Source of the DNA: Clostridia bacterium
GTDB taxonomy: Bacteria > Bacillota > Clostridia > TANB77 > CAG-508
NCBI GenBank assembly: GCA_017437145.1
Contig: JAFSBT010000003.1
Coordinates: 186,001 to 250,000, forward strand
Direction: 5' to 3'
DNA: 64,000 nucleotides
Part shown: positions 37,269-46,398 of the stretch, in pieces
How positions within the stretch are numbered: the stretch's first letter is position 1
How the letters are laid out: each line of letters begins with the position of its first letter
Notes under the pieces: generated by a model
Databases searched by the model: none
What the model saw: only the letters and a program-made list of their open reading frames with translations
What the model was told of the DNA's origin: nothing
Made by a program: the position numbers and the translations under genes

Positions 37269-37350
37269 CTGCAAAACATTAGTAGTATGTCCGTTTTGCA
37301 CGATGGGTCAGACATCGTTTGTAAAAATCTATTTTAGGGCGTGAAGCTAA
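37269..37350 (+). ncRNA. structured 5' leader, copy 1
   Basis: GCAAAACATTAG...GTTTTGC and ACGATGGGTCAGACATCGT can form two hairpins. About 80 nt are almost identical to 37883-37965 upstream of the paralogous gene, so the RNA itself appears conserved. Confidence 0.55.
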
Positions 37351-37746
37351 ATGGATTCAACTGTAATTTTAGAAAGAATGAAAAAGTCAGTAAATCGGGC
37401 GTTCGAAGCAAATCCAGCTATTCTCGGCGAAAAGAAACCTCGCTTTTTAGAAAATCGTCTTATAAAAAGCGAAGAAGAAATTACAGCTATTTGTAAGGAG
37501 ATGCAGGAAGAAAACCCCGACTTTGTTGATGTATTAATTGTGTATGAAGAAATAATCGAAACATCCTTAAAGATAACAATTCTTTTATTTAACACAATGG
37601 ATCATTGCTATGCTATTGTTGATGTAATTACTTTTATTCGTGAGGAATTCTCTGCACTTAATCCTACACCGACACATAGTCTTTATTCGACACCCGATAA
37701 CTGCTGTGATATTGAAGTTACTTTCTATCATTTTATGAATTCATAA
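37351..37746 (+). CDS. hypothetical protein (131 aa), paralogue of 37966-38373, island-type
   Basis: Small soluble protein starting MDSTVILERMKKSVNRAFE; no membrane segment. N-terminal ILER(M/I) and a following NPAILGEKKPRF line up with the neighbour (SPLNEKNFTF) and more distantly with 39520-39867 (HPEVLEGKKIQF). AAT-CGG-GCG is in frame as Arg. It carries its own promoter, leader and terminator. No function assigned. Confidence 0.7.
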   Translation: MDSTVILERMKKSVNRAFEANPAILGEKKPRFLENRLIKSEEEITAICKEMQEENPDFVDVLIVYEEIIETSLKITILLFNTMDHCYAIVDVITFIREEFSALNPTPTHSLYSTPDNCCDIEVTFYHFMNS

Positions 37747-37787
37747 AATAAGCCGTGTTTGAAAATTTCTTCAAACACGGCTTATTC
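37747..37787 (+). terminator. intrinsic terminator
   Basis: AATAAGCCGTGTTTGAA and TTCAAACACGGCTTATT. Confidence 0.85.
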
Positions 37788-37849
37788 TATTATATAGGAA
37801 AATTGAATTTTATTTAATCATATTTAAGATTTCTCCGTATTTTTTCAGC

Positions 37850-37878
37850 TTTACAAAATTATGTAAATATGTTATAAT
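37850..37878 (+). promoter_or_regulatory. island-type promoter with spacer motif TTATGTAAATATGT
   Basis: TTTACA, 17 nt (AAATTATGTAAATATGT), TATAAT. Best match to the island consensus along with 51418-51446. Confidence 0.85.
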
Positions 37879-37882
37879 TTCT

Positions 37883-37965
37883 TCTGCAAAACATTAGCAG
37901 GTCCGTTTTGCACGATGGGTCAGACATCGTTTGTAAAAATCTATTTTAGGACGTGAAACTAAAAT
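37883..37965 (+). ncRNA. structured 5' leader, copy 2
   Basis: Same sequence as 37269-37350 with a few changes (ATTAGCAGG in place of ATTAGTAGTATG), keeping both hairpins. Confidence 0.55.
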
Positions 37966-38373
37966 ATGGATTCAACTATAATTTTAGAAAGGATAGAAAG
38001 ATCGGTAGAACAAACATATAGTAGTTTTCCTTCTCCTCTTAATGAAAAAAATTTTACTTTTATAAGAAAAGAATTGGTAGATGAGGCTGATATTGTCAAA
38101 ATTGTTGATGAATGTTGCAAAAAAGACATTGATAATTCATCAGTTAATGTTGTATTAGCATATAAAAAGCTGATAACAGATTCTACTGAAATTGAGTATG
38201 TTGATGTACTTATAAATTCAGTAGATTTCAAGGAATTCTCAGCTATTGCGGCAACATTCTTTGTTCAAAATCTTAATGAGAAGTTTCCAAATTCTGATTG
38301 TTCTCCGTTAATATCTTATAATCCTTATTTGCAAGTTGAAGGTTGTCTGCCGATTAGGATAACCTTTAATTGA
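37966..38373 (+). CDS. hypothetical protein (135 aa), paralogue of 37351-37746
   Basis: Starts MDSTIILERIERSVEQTYS. It shares leader, promoter and N-terminal pattern with the preceding gene but only moderate identity beyond it; clearly an old tandem duplication with retained regulation. Soluble, slightly acidic. No CGG in frame. Codon use is closer to native genes than in the first copy. Function unknown. Confidence 0.7.
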   Translation: MDSTIILERIERSVEQTYSSFPSPLNEKNFTFIRKELVDEADIVKIVDECCKKDIDNSSVNVVLAYKKLITDSTEIEYVDVLINSVDFKEFSAIAATFFVQNLNEKFPNSDCSPLISYNPYLQVEGCLPIRITFN

Positions 38374-38384
38374 ATCCCATAATA

Positions 38385-38427
38385 AAAGGGTAGTGTTTGA
38401 ACTTTTTGTTCAAGCACTACCTTTTTT
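38385..38427 (+). terminator. intrinsic terminator
   Basis: AGGGTAGTGTTTGAAC and GTTCAAGCACTACCT, followed by seven T. It can also act on the minus-strand gene ending at 38430. Confidence 0.85.
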
Positions 38428-38429
38428 TA

Positions 38430-38795
38430 TTATATTAATTCTATATTCCCTTTTAAAGGAATTACCTCCCATGCTAATAATTCTTCACTATATGGTTCAT
38501 AAATATCATTTAAAAGATATATGGTCTTTCCTTTATAAAATCCAAATGCTAATTCTGCAAATCCATTTGCTCCAATATAATTTTTTGTTTCATTTTTATC
38601 TTCATTAACTATTAATAATGCATCTACATCTTCTTTGTCAATCTCTTTAAAATGTATTAATGATGCTTCTTTTTTTGGTATGTCCTCTATAAATTCTCTT
38701 GGTACTACAACTTCAAATTGTCTTTCTTCTAATTCTTTTTGTAATTCAAAAAATTTTGGTATGAATTTTTTACTACCACATAATACTATTTTCAT
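38430..38795 (-). CDS. nucleoside 2-deoxyribosyltransferase-like protein
   Basis: 121 aa, Rossmann-like. Starts MKIVLCGSKKFIPKF and ends with GANGFAELAFGFYKGKTIYLL, where the GA.GF.E.AF pattern is typical of nucleoside deoxyribosyltransferase-like and related NMP N-glycosidase folds (the Glu is the likely nucleophile). Substrate unknown. Own short unit with native codon use. Confidence 0.6.
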   Translation of the reverse strand: MKIVLCGSKKFIPKFFELQKELEERQFEVVVPREFIEDIPKKEASLIHFKEIDKEDVDALLIVNEDKNETKNYIGANGFAELAFGFYKGKTIYLLNDIYEPYSEELLAWEVIPLKGNIELI

Positions 38796-38871
38796 TTTTA
38801 TCTCCTAATTAGATGTTTTTCTTAATTATAATGTTCTATGCAATGTGTGTCAATAATTTTTTATATATAAA

Positions 38872-38902
38872 AGCGGGTCGCCGTGGGCGACGACCCCTAC
38901 AC
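38872..38902. repeat. GC-rich palindromic repeat, monomer
   Basis: GCGGGTCGCCGTGGGCGACG followed by ACCCCTACA. Core is GTCGCC-GTGG-GCGAC, a further variant of the family. Confidence 0.75.
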
Positions 38903-38906
38903 CTAT

Positions 38907-38980
38907 TAAATATATGTATAAAAATGTATTAACTAAATATATGTATAAAAATGTATTAACTAAATATATTTATAATATAT
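38907..38980. repeat. 27-bp tandem repeat upstream of tspO
   Basis: Two exact units (each starts TAAATATATGTATAAAAATG and ends TATTAAC) at 38907-38933 and 38934-38960, then a decayed third. It lies about 25 nt before the TspO start and includes TATAAT-like sequence. Confidence 0.8.
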
Positions 38981-39006
38981 TTTGATTAAAGGAGTGACTT
39001 TTTTAT

Positions 39007-39465
39007 ATGAATACTATTCTTACATACGTAAAATCTATTTTACTTCCTGTTGTTCTTGGAAGTATTGTTGGTTTTATAACTTTTGGTTCTATGGATTATG
39101 ATTATTTAATTCAACCTTCTTTCGCACCACCTGCCTTACTTTTTCCTATTGTTTGGTCAATTTTATATACTTTAATGGGAGTTTCTTATGGTATTTTGAA
39201 ATCAAATTCTCTAGCTGACAACAAAGTTAATAATATTTACTACTTACAACTGTTTGTAAATCTTTTATGGTCTATAATCTTCTTCATTTTAAAATGGAGA
39301 TTGTTTGCATTTTTCTGGATTTTATTATTAATTGTATTAGTTATTTTGATGATAGTAGAGTTTTATAAAAGGAATAAAATTTCCGGATTACTTCAAATAC
39401 CATATCTTATTTGGATTACATTTGCTTCAATTTTAAATTTTTCTATTTATTTATTGAACAAGTAA
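39007..39465 (+). CDS. tspO: TspO/MBR family protein (tryptophan-rich sensory protein)
   Basis: 152 aa, five membrane segments. PSFAPPALLFPIVWSILYTL is the family core after segment 1 and LFVNLLWSIIFF the later Trp motif. TspO binds porphyrins and related tetrapyrroles in the membrane. AGGAGTG precedes ATG. One of the few native plus-strand genes. Confidence 0.9.
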   Translation: MNTILTYVKSILLPVVLGSIVGFITFGSMDYDYLIQPSFAPPALLFPIVWSILYTLMGVSYGILKSNSLADNKVNNIYYLQLFVNLLWSIIFFILKWRLFAFFWILLLIVLVILMIVEFYKRNKISGLLQIPYLIWITFASILNFSIYLLNK

Positions 39466-39466
39466 A

Positions 39467-39509
39467 TAAAAGAGGCTCTAATCCATCAAATGAATTAGAG
39501 CCTCTTTTA
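39467..39509. terminator. bidirectional terminator between tspO and 39520 gene
   Basis: AAAAGAGGCTCTAAT and ATTAGAGCCTCTTTT with A/T runs on both sides. Confidence 0.88.
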
Positions 39510-39519
39510 TTTTGATTCA

Positions 39520-39867
39520 TTAAAACGTTACAGTAAATCCCAGTATTTCATCTCCTAAGATTTTATAGCTTACAAGAGTTTTTCTGCCACATTTCTTTTT
39601 AACATTTTCTTTAATGTAGTTTGTTGCTGCAATAGGAATATTGTTAGACATAAGGATACGGAACATATCTCCGCTCATTGTTGCAATATAGAGTTTAACC
39701 GTATCTTCCGGAACATCGCCAAATTCAGCAAAAATACCTTGTCTCCATGCAGAGCCGCTGTTTTCAGAAAATTGAATTTTCTTTCCTTCCAAAACCTCAG
39801 GATGTTGTTTTAATGCATCTTCACACGCTTTGTTTAAAAGATTTAACCTCTCTTTTACAGTTTGCAT
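39520..39867 (-). CDS. hypothetical protein (115 aa), island-type
   Basis: MQTVKERLNLLNKACEDALK followed by HPEVLEGKKIQFSEN. The start resembles the 37.3 and 37.9 kb paralogues in layout (helix, then P.(I/V)L..KK..F). No membrane segment; C-terminus FTVTF. Own promoter at 39935-39963. Function unknown. Confidence 0.7.
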   Translation of the reverse strand: MQTVKERLNLLNKACEDALKQHPEVLEGKKIQFSENSGSAWRQGIFAEFGDVPEDTVKLYIATMSGDMFRILMSNNIPIAATNYIKENVKKKCGRKTLVSYKILGDEILGFTVTF

Positions 39868-39934
39868 CTGTATTTTCCTTTCATTTAATTAATTGAAAGT
39901 TTGCCTGTTACTGCTGACCTCCCAGTAACACATA

Positions 39935-39963
39935 ATTATATATTATTTTACATAATTATGCAA
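39935..39963 (-). promoter_or_regulatory. island-type promoter with spacer motif TTATGTAAAATA
   Basis: TTGCAT, 17 nt (AATTATGTAAAATAATA), TATAAT. Confidence 0.7.
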
Positions 39964-40010
39964 CTGTAATAAGAAAAAACACTCGTTCCAAGAAATTTAT
40001 TTTTATTTTA

Positions 40011-41016
40011 TTACACTATATACAAAATCTTATTGTCTGGAAAATACTTTTTCATTGTATCTCTTAAAAATTTTTCTCCTTCTTCTCTTATTTCTTTTTT
40101 ATACATATACTTTCCTCTTCCTCTACCTGTCATAAGTTCTGGGTTAAATAAATTTATTGCATTAGGAAAAGCATCTTGATTTATCATTTTATGAACATAA
40201 CTATATGTCATAAAAATCATTTCAAAAAAAACATCTTTTTTCACTTCATCATTTAATTTTTCATATAATTCTTTTATTACATTTTCATATAATATTTTCC
40301 AATTATCAATCAGAACTATAGGTGCAATTAATATGCCAATTTTATAACCTGCATTTTTAAGTTTATTTATTGCCTCAATTCTTTTATTTAATCTTGATGT
40401 ACCAAATTCAATTTTATTTATTATTTCTTCTGGATTTATACTCATCCTTACTATTACTTTACCATTGTGATTTAAATTTAAAATAGGTTCTACCATATCA
40501 AACTTCGTAGGAAATGTTAAGTATCCTTTTGGGGATTTATTAAAATTCTCTATTGTCCATTCTAAATTGTGTGTTATTGTATTTTCTAAAATCAAATCAC
40601 TATTACTTCCTATTTCAAAAGTTAATTCTTTGTCACTTTTGTTTGAAACTTTAATAATTTTATCAAGCATTTCTTCTCTGTTTACAAATAATCTTAAATA
40701 TGAACATTTATTATAATTACAAACTAAATAACAGTACATACACATTGCTATGCATCCGTGATGATGTGTATGGAACTAAAAAATCTGAAACTTTATGATT
40801 TGGTACAAATTTATGTGTTTTTCTAATTCCAATTATTATATTTTGTTTCATTTTTGCAAATTCAGAATTCGGATTTTTTCTTAATAATTCTATATTGTTA
40901 TGATTTTCTATTGGAATTAATTTGACTCCTTGTTCTCTATATTCATCTAACAACTTTTTTCCTAACTCATATTCTTCTGATTTTGGTTCATAATAAACTT
41001 CTTTTGGTTTAAACAT
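40011..41016 (-). CDS. SPL-family radical SAM protein, contains one CGG +1 frameshift site
   Basis: Two overlapping frames join at CGG 40756-40758 (TCA TCA CGG ATG). Skipping C gives TSSGCIAMCMYCYLVCNYNKC, the spore-photoproduct-lyase motif with the radical SAM CX3CX2C cluster (C88, C92, C95). Corrected length, 1006 minus 1 nt, is exactly 335 codons (334 aa), normal for SplB, which repairs the thymine dimer in spore DNA. Unshifted translation ends 13 codons on and lacks the whole catalytic core. A close relative with another role (SPL-like in non-spore-formers) cannot be excluded. Confidence 0.83.
40756..40758 (-). other. CGG +1 frameshift site in the SPL-like gene
   Basis: TCA TCA CGG ATG unshifted; TCA-TCA-GGA-TGC after skipping C. 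Shift lies one codon before the first cluster cysteine. Confidence 0.83.
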
Positions 41017-41094
41017 GAATATATCACCTCATGTTTAGTTTGACCTAAAAAGATTAATATTATTTTATTATTAATAAAATACTTATTATTTTAT

Positions 41095-41205
41095 AGAAGT
41101 GTGAGGTGTGAAATGTGAAGTGCTCTTTTTTTATAAATATTTTCGAAAAAAACTTAAAAATCACACCTCTCACATCTCACTTCTCACTTCATAATTACAA
41201 TCTAT
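41095..41205. repeat. dispersed low-complexity inverted repeat
   Basis: GAAGTGTGAGGTGTGAAATG ... CACATCTCACTTCTCACTTC; sister of 17141-17236. Confidence 0.6.
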
Positions 41206-41314
41206 TTTTCTATTAGATAATAAAACTATTTATAAAATTTTATAAAAATAATAGACAAATTTTAATTTTTTGTATATCATTATATTTAAGGAATTATTTT
41301 TTGGAGGAATATAA

Positions 41315-41692
41315 ATGAAAAAATATATATTATTAGCACTAACTTTATTATTTATATCTATTTTTACTATTTCATCTTTTGCAATAAATATGAATTTATC
41401 TGAAGAAGAAAGTAGTTCTGAATCTAATAATGTAGAAATGCTTGAAGCTTTAGTCCAACAACAAACTTCATCTAATGAATCTTTAGATGAACTTTTTAAT
41501 GAAGATACAGACTCTGATGAAAATACAGCTGAATCAAATGAAAGTGATAATAAACCAAGTAGTTCAATAGTTGCAAGCAATCCAACTAATGACAATTTCT
41601 TTACACCTGAGAATATAATTAACATTATTTTAATTGCAGTTGGTATAGTTCTTATATTTTTAGGCATTGCAATTTTAATTAGAATTAAATAA
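41315..41692 (+). CDS. exported tail-anchored acidic protein (125 aa)
   Basis: Signal peptide MKKYILLALTLLFISIFTIS (cleavage after SSFA likely), then about 70 acidic Ser/Glu/Asn-rich residues, and a C-terminal membrane segment NIILIAVGIVLIFLGIAILI with basic end. Orientation would place the linker outside. Shares signal and layout with 41818-42246. GGAGG before ATG. Function unknown. Confidence 0.75.
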   Translation: MKKYILLALTLLFISIFTISSFAINMNLSEEESSSESNNVEMLEALVQQQTSSNESLDELFNEDTDSDENTAESNESDNKPSSSIVASNPTNDNFFTPENIINIILIAVGIVLIFLGIAILIRIK

Positions 41693-41715
41693 TTTTATTA
41701 AATCATATATAAAAT

Positions 41716-41745
41716 TGGAAACATTCAAATGTTTCCAGTTTTTTT
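41716..41745 (+). terminator. intrinsic terminator
   Basis: TGGAAACATTCAAATGTTTCCA followed by T-run. Confidence 0.85.
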
Positions 41746-41817
41746 ATGCATATTTTTTCTACATTTAACAATAATATAATTAGGTTTCAAAAAAACTATT
41801 TTTATGGAGGTAAAAAA

Positions 41818-42246
41818 ATGTTCAAGAAAATTTCAGTTCTACTTACTATTTTATTCATTTCTTTATTTTTTATGACTGTTTCTTCTTTTGCTGTTGATAA
41901 TGTAAAAAATACTATCAACTCTGGTGTAAATACAGTCGCAGATGGTGTAAATAAATTAGGTAGTGATGTAAGAAATGGTATAGGTGCTGTTGAAAATGGT
42001 ATTGAAAATATGACTTCTGATGTTATGGAAAACACAACAAACAAAAATACAAATAACCAAAACACAACTATAGACAACAATTATACCGCTTCAAGAGTTT
42101 CTGCTGATGCAACTGCAGCAACTTCAAATGCAGCCGCATCTACATTATGGATATGGGTAGCTGTTGCTATAGCTGCTATCGTAATAATAGGTCTTGTTTG
42201 GTATTATGCTTCTCAAGAAAATACAATTAATACTCATAGACATTAA
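41818..42246 (+). CDS. exported tail-anchored protein (142 aa)
   Basis: Signal peptide (MFKKISVLLTILFISLFFM, ending SSFA), then amphipathic repeats of VNKLGSDVRNGIGAVENGIE type, an Asn/Thr-rich linker and a membrane segment LWIWVAVAIAAIVIIGLVWY near the end. Start at 41818 is set by GGAGG. Possibly coils on the outer face, anchored at the C-terminus. Related in plan to 41315-41692, as if one family. Confidence 0.75.
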   Translation: MFKKISVLLTILFISLFFMTVSSFAVDNVKNTINSGVNTVADGVNKLGSDVRNGIGAVENGIENMTSDVMENTTNKNTNNQNTTIDNNYTASRVSADATAATSNAAASTLWIWVAVAIAAIVIIGLVWYYASQENTINTHRH

Positions 42247-42273
42247 AAAAATGACCTTAATGGTCATTTTTTT
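42245..42273. terminator. bidirectional terminator
   Basis: AAAAAAATGACCTTAATGGTCATTTTTTT, between the exported protein (+) and smpB (-). Confidence 0.85.
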
Positions 42274-42712
42274 AATCTTCTCTTCTTCTCATTCTCATTT
42301 CTGCATCTTTTTTAGCAATTTCTCGTCTTTTATCATATAATTTTTTTCCTCTTCCTATACCTAATTCAACTTTTATGAAATTACCTTTAAAATATACACT
42401 CATGGGAATTAAAGAATAGCCTTTTTGTTTAATCTGTCCTATTAATTTATTTATTTCAGACTTATTTACTAATAATTTTCTATCTCTTAATGGGTCTTTA
42501 TTATATATATTTCCAAATTCATATGGACTAATATGCATATTATATATATACAATTCTCCATTTTTTATATTAGCATAACTATCCTTTAAATTAACCTTTC
42601 CTGCCCTTATTGATTTTATTTCTGTTCCCGTTAATACAATGCCAGTTTCTATTGTATCTATTATATCATAGTTATGTTTGGCAGTTGGATTTTTTGAAAT
42701 TAATTTTCCCAT
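42272..42712 (-). CDS. smpB: SsrA-binding protein SmpB
   Basis: 146 aa. [20 protein letters not shown] at the N-terminus and the strongly basic C-terminal tail ([18 protein letters not shown]) are diagnostic. SmpB delivers tmRNA to stalled ribosomes for trans-translation. Given the proposed frameshift codon, stalled-ribosome rescue is of special interest here. No ssrA gene recognised within the window. It begins 11 nt after the aldolase stop. Confidence 0.95.
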   Translation of the reverse strand: MGKLISKNPTAKHNYDIIDTIETGIVLTGTEIKSIRAGKVNLKDSYANIKNGELYIYNMHISPYEFGNIYNKDPLRDRKLLVNKSEINKLIGQIKQKGYSLIPMSVYFKGNFIKVELGIGRGKKLYDKRREIAKKDAEMRMRRRED

Positions 42713-42723
42713 TTTTTCTCCCT

Positions 42724-43665
<942 letters not shown>

Positions 43666-43744
43666 CTAAATTTTTACTTCGTAATCATTTTATTTCGAAA
43701 ACTATAAAATGTCAATGATAATGTAAAATATTGTCTCTAAAAAA

Positions 43745-43772
43745 AGACGGACGACCAATGGTCGCCCCTACA
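43745..43772. repeat. GC-rich palindromic repeat, monomer
   Basis: GACGGACGACCAATGGTCGC followed by CCCTACA. It ends one nt before the stop codon of the DUF1540-like gene. Confidence 0.85.
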
Positions 43773-43773
43773 A

Positions 43774-43941
43774 TTATTGGTTGCTCATATAGCTTCCACA
43801 CATAGATTCATCTTCTGGATTTCCAGTATTACAGTTCTTACAAGGTGCTACAATTATATCTTCTAGTTCGCAAACGCATTTCTTTTGATTGTTATATGCA
43901 CAACTATGAACTGTACAATTGATTCTTTGTTTCTTTTCCAT
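43774..43941 (-). CDS. DUF1540-like small Cys-rich protein (55 aa)
   Basis: INCTVHSCAYNN, KCVCELEDIIVAPC and CNTGNPEDESMC reproduce the spaced cysteines of DUF1540 proteins, small metal-binding proteins common in spore-formers. GGAGG lies upstream of ATG. Stop codon directly abuts the palindromic repeat. Confidence 0.8.
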   Translation of the reverse strand: MEKKQRINCTVHSCAYNNQKKCVCELEDIIVAPCKNCNTGNPEDESMCGSYMSNQ

Positions 43942-44020
43942 AATAAAAAACAACCTCCCTTTTTAATTATAATTTTATTATTTGTAATTTTGTCTTTTAT
44001 TATGTTTTATTTGAAAAAAT

Positions 44021-44057
44021 AACAGTTCCTAAATTTTAAATATTAAGAACTGTTATT
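44021..44057 (-). terminator. terminator of the lipase gene
   Basis: AATAACAGTTC and GAACTGTTATT on both sides of an AT loop. Confidence 0.75.
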
Positions 44058-44061
44058 AAAA

Positions 44062-45594
44062 TTAAATTCCAATTAAACCTGTAATTTTATTAAATATATC
44101 TTTAACAATACCAAGCACAGTATCTATTATTTTTTGTATAAATCCTCCTGCATCTACTGTTGATAAATTAAGTGATTCAACTGCACTTGCTGTTCCATTT
44201 CTAGTTACTTTAAATTCTAATGTTTTCATACCTGAATTATAATTATCAGGATTGTCTTCATTTTTCATATATTCATATTGTAATTTTGTTTTATTGTAAT
44301 TATATGTGCTTGAAAAGAATTTATCATCATAATATGATTCTACTTTATAATATTTTGTTTCTCCATCTTCAAAATCACCAATTTTAATATCTAATGTATT
44401 TGATGGTGCTTCTCCTGTATTTTCATATAAATTACTTACTTTTATTGGCTCTCCCCAATTTTTACCGTCATCACTTACATACCATTTATATGTTTTTACA
44501 CTCGCATAATTTGTTTTTGCTTTTAAAGTTGTACTCTTATTTAAGGTAATTTGATTTCCTTCTATTCCATTGTATGATAATCCATCTTTTTTGCTTAATT
44601 TTAATTCTACCTTTGATTCATTATAATTTAAACTAGCAAACTCTTCTCCTTTATGAGTTAACATTAAATATGCAACTACTGAATCAACTTGATATAAATC
44701 TTTTGCATCTTTAATTTCAGTTTTAAATGCATTAAACACATCTGCTGCATCTAATGCTGTTGTTAAAATCTTACTAAGCATTGTTATTTTTTGAACATCA
44801 TCTAAGATTTTTAAATTTTCTCTTTCTTCTGTAATTGTATCAATTGATGGATAAATACCTCTCATCTCTCCATAGTGTACACCTGCTGCACTAATAACAT
44901 CTCCACAAATATAATAATCAATAACTTTACCTTGTTCCCCTAATTCTTTTAATTTATCTATTGTGCTACTATGAACTTGTGAAACCATTCCAAAAATAGT
45001 AAAAAAGTTTATCCCCATTCCATCAAAATCAACAATTCTTTCAACTTCAAGATTAGAGTATTTTTCACATGTTTTAGCTAATTCTGCACCTGCTGTTTGT
45101 GCTATATATCCACCTAAAGAATGTCCTGTAACATAAAATTTATAGTTTCCTTCTTTTTGAGAATATTCTTTAGCTAAATTATTCACATAGATATTTGCAG
45201 AAAGTTCTTGTGGGTGTACATTTATAACTCCATTTAGAGCATCTTCTAGAAATTCTGTATCTGTTCCTCTAAAAGCAATTATTATATGTCCATCTTTTTC
45301 CAATACAAGAGCAGTCATTCCAAGGTTTACAAGTTGATTATTGCTAAAATCAACAACTGTCCAATCGTCTAATTCATGTTTATCTGCATAATCTCTTATA
45401 TCTTTTCTATCATATCCATCTCCACCAAGATTTTCTTTTACAGTTGTTCCTTTATCAAAACTACCATAAACCATATTCATTGCAATGGCAATTTGTCTGT
45501 CAGTTACTACCATTTCTTCTGCTCTAACTGTATAACAACTAAATAAAATTACAAAACAAAAAATTATTAATGATATAATATATTTCTTTCTCAT
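44062..45594 (-). CDS. secreted class 3 lipase-like protein
   Basis: 510 aa. Signal peptide (MRKKYIISLIIFCFVILFSC, then TVRAEE). The alpha/beta-hydrolase core has FYVTGHSLGGYIAQTAGAEL with the nucleophile Ser. C-terminal third looks like Ig/fibronectin-type beta domains (KTYKWYVSDDGKNWG) and the end is hydrophobic (IIDTVLGIVKDIFNKITGLI). I start at 45594 (ATG with AGAGG); the frame opens with GTG at 45603. Probably cell-surface. Confidence 0.82.
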   Translation of the reverse strand: MRKKYIISLIIFCFVILFSCYTVRAEEMVVTDRQIAIAMNMVYGSFDKGTTVKENLGGDGYDRKDIRDYADKHELDDWTVVDFSNNQLVNLGMTALVLEKDGHIIIAFRGTDTEFLEDALNGVINVHPQELSANIYVNNLAKEYSQKEGNYKFYVTGHSLGGYIAQTAGAELAKTCEKYSNLEVERIVDFDGMGINFFTIFGMVSQVHSSTIDKLKELGEQGKVIDYYICGDVISAAGVHYGEMRGIYPSIDTITEERENLKILDDVQKITMLSKILTTALDAADVFNAFKTEIKDAKDLYQVDSVVAYLMLTHKGEEFASLNYNESKVELKLSKKDGLSYNGIEGNQITLNKSTTLKAKTNYASVKTYKWYVSDDGKNWGEPIKVSNLYENTGEAPSNTLDIKIGDFEDGETKYYKVESYYDDKFFSSTYNYNKTKLQYEYMKNEDNPDNYNSGMKTLEFKVTRNGTASAVESLNLSTVDAGGFIQKIIDTVLGIVKDIFNKITGLIGI

Positions 45595-45702
45595 TTGAAT
45601 CACCTCTTATTTAGTTTTCTTTTTTCGAAAAATAAATAAATGCCTACTTTGTTATTATACCATAATTTAACATAAAATGCAAGTTTGGAGATTTATGTAC
45701 TC

Positions 45703-46398
45703 CTATGAAAGGATCCATTTTATTATTTCTTTTTTTATAGCAAAATATTCTTCTTTTTCAAACTGCATGTTTGCAATGCAATACCTATGATTAGCTATAT
45801 GAGAACAAAACATACACTCATGTAAACTATTGCTGTCTTGTATAAAAAATGAATTACTAATTTTTGCTGAACATATAACATTATAGCTATTTGAACAATT
45901 TCCAGAATCATCAACTCTTAAACAATTTGTAGAACCAGATGTTCTTTGTGATGCAATCACATATTCTGAATCTGAACATCCATCTGAAAAAATAATATTT
46001 TTACAACTTCTACAATCTAAACATCTATACACATTTTCACAATTATATATAGTATCACTTTCTGAAACATTTACACAATCGTAATATCTTTCTGTAGTTG
46101 TATAATTTATTTTTTTCCATAATTTTAAAATTTCCTCTAAACTATTAATTTCTTTTTTAGGTTGCATCCATCCCTTATAATTGTCATATTTCTCCATATT
46201 TGCTTGAGTTATAAATTTTGTTGGATTTATAGACTCTGCCCAAGTTTCTTTTCCTGATACTCCATCAATTACTCTGTTTGGAAGTCTTACATCAAAAGCA
46301 AATTTTTCTAATACCTGCTCTGTACTTAATTTGCATTCTTCTCCAAAAATATTAATAAAAACTTTATTTATTATTGATTTTGCTTCTTTTTTATCCAT
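45703..46398 (-). CDS. Cys-rich hypothetical protein (231 aa), partner of HerA-like ATPase
   Basis: The N-terminal 100 residues include GKETWAESINPTKF. From about residue 105 the protein is Cys-, Ser- and Asn-rich with repeating N-[VS]-x-x-C/S steps (YDCVNVSESDTIYNCENVYR, CLDCRSCKNIIF), resembling a beta-solenoid. Its ATG overlaps the stop of the ATPase gene by eight nt, so translation is coupled. Family not recognised by name. Confidence 0.7.
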   Translation of the reverse strand: MDKKEAKSIINKVFINIFGEECKLSTEQVLEKFAFDVRLPNRVIDGVSGKETWAESINPTKFITQANMEKYDNYKGWMQPKKEINSLEEILKLWKKINYTTTERYYDCVNVSESDTIYNCENVYRCLDCRSCKNIIFSDGCSDSEYVIASQRTSGSTNCLRVDDSGNCSNSYNVICSAKISNSFFIQDSNSLHECMFCSHIANHRYCIANMQFEKEEYFAIKKEIIKWILS

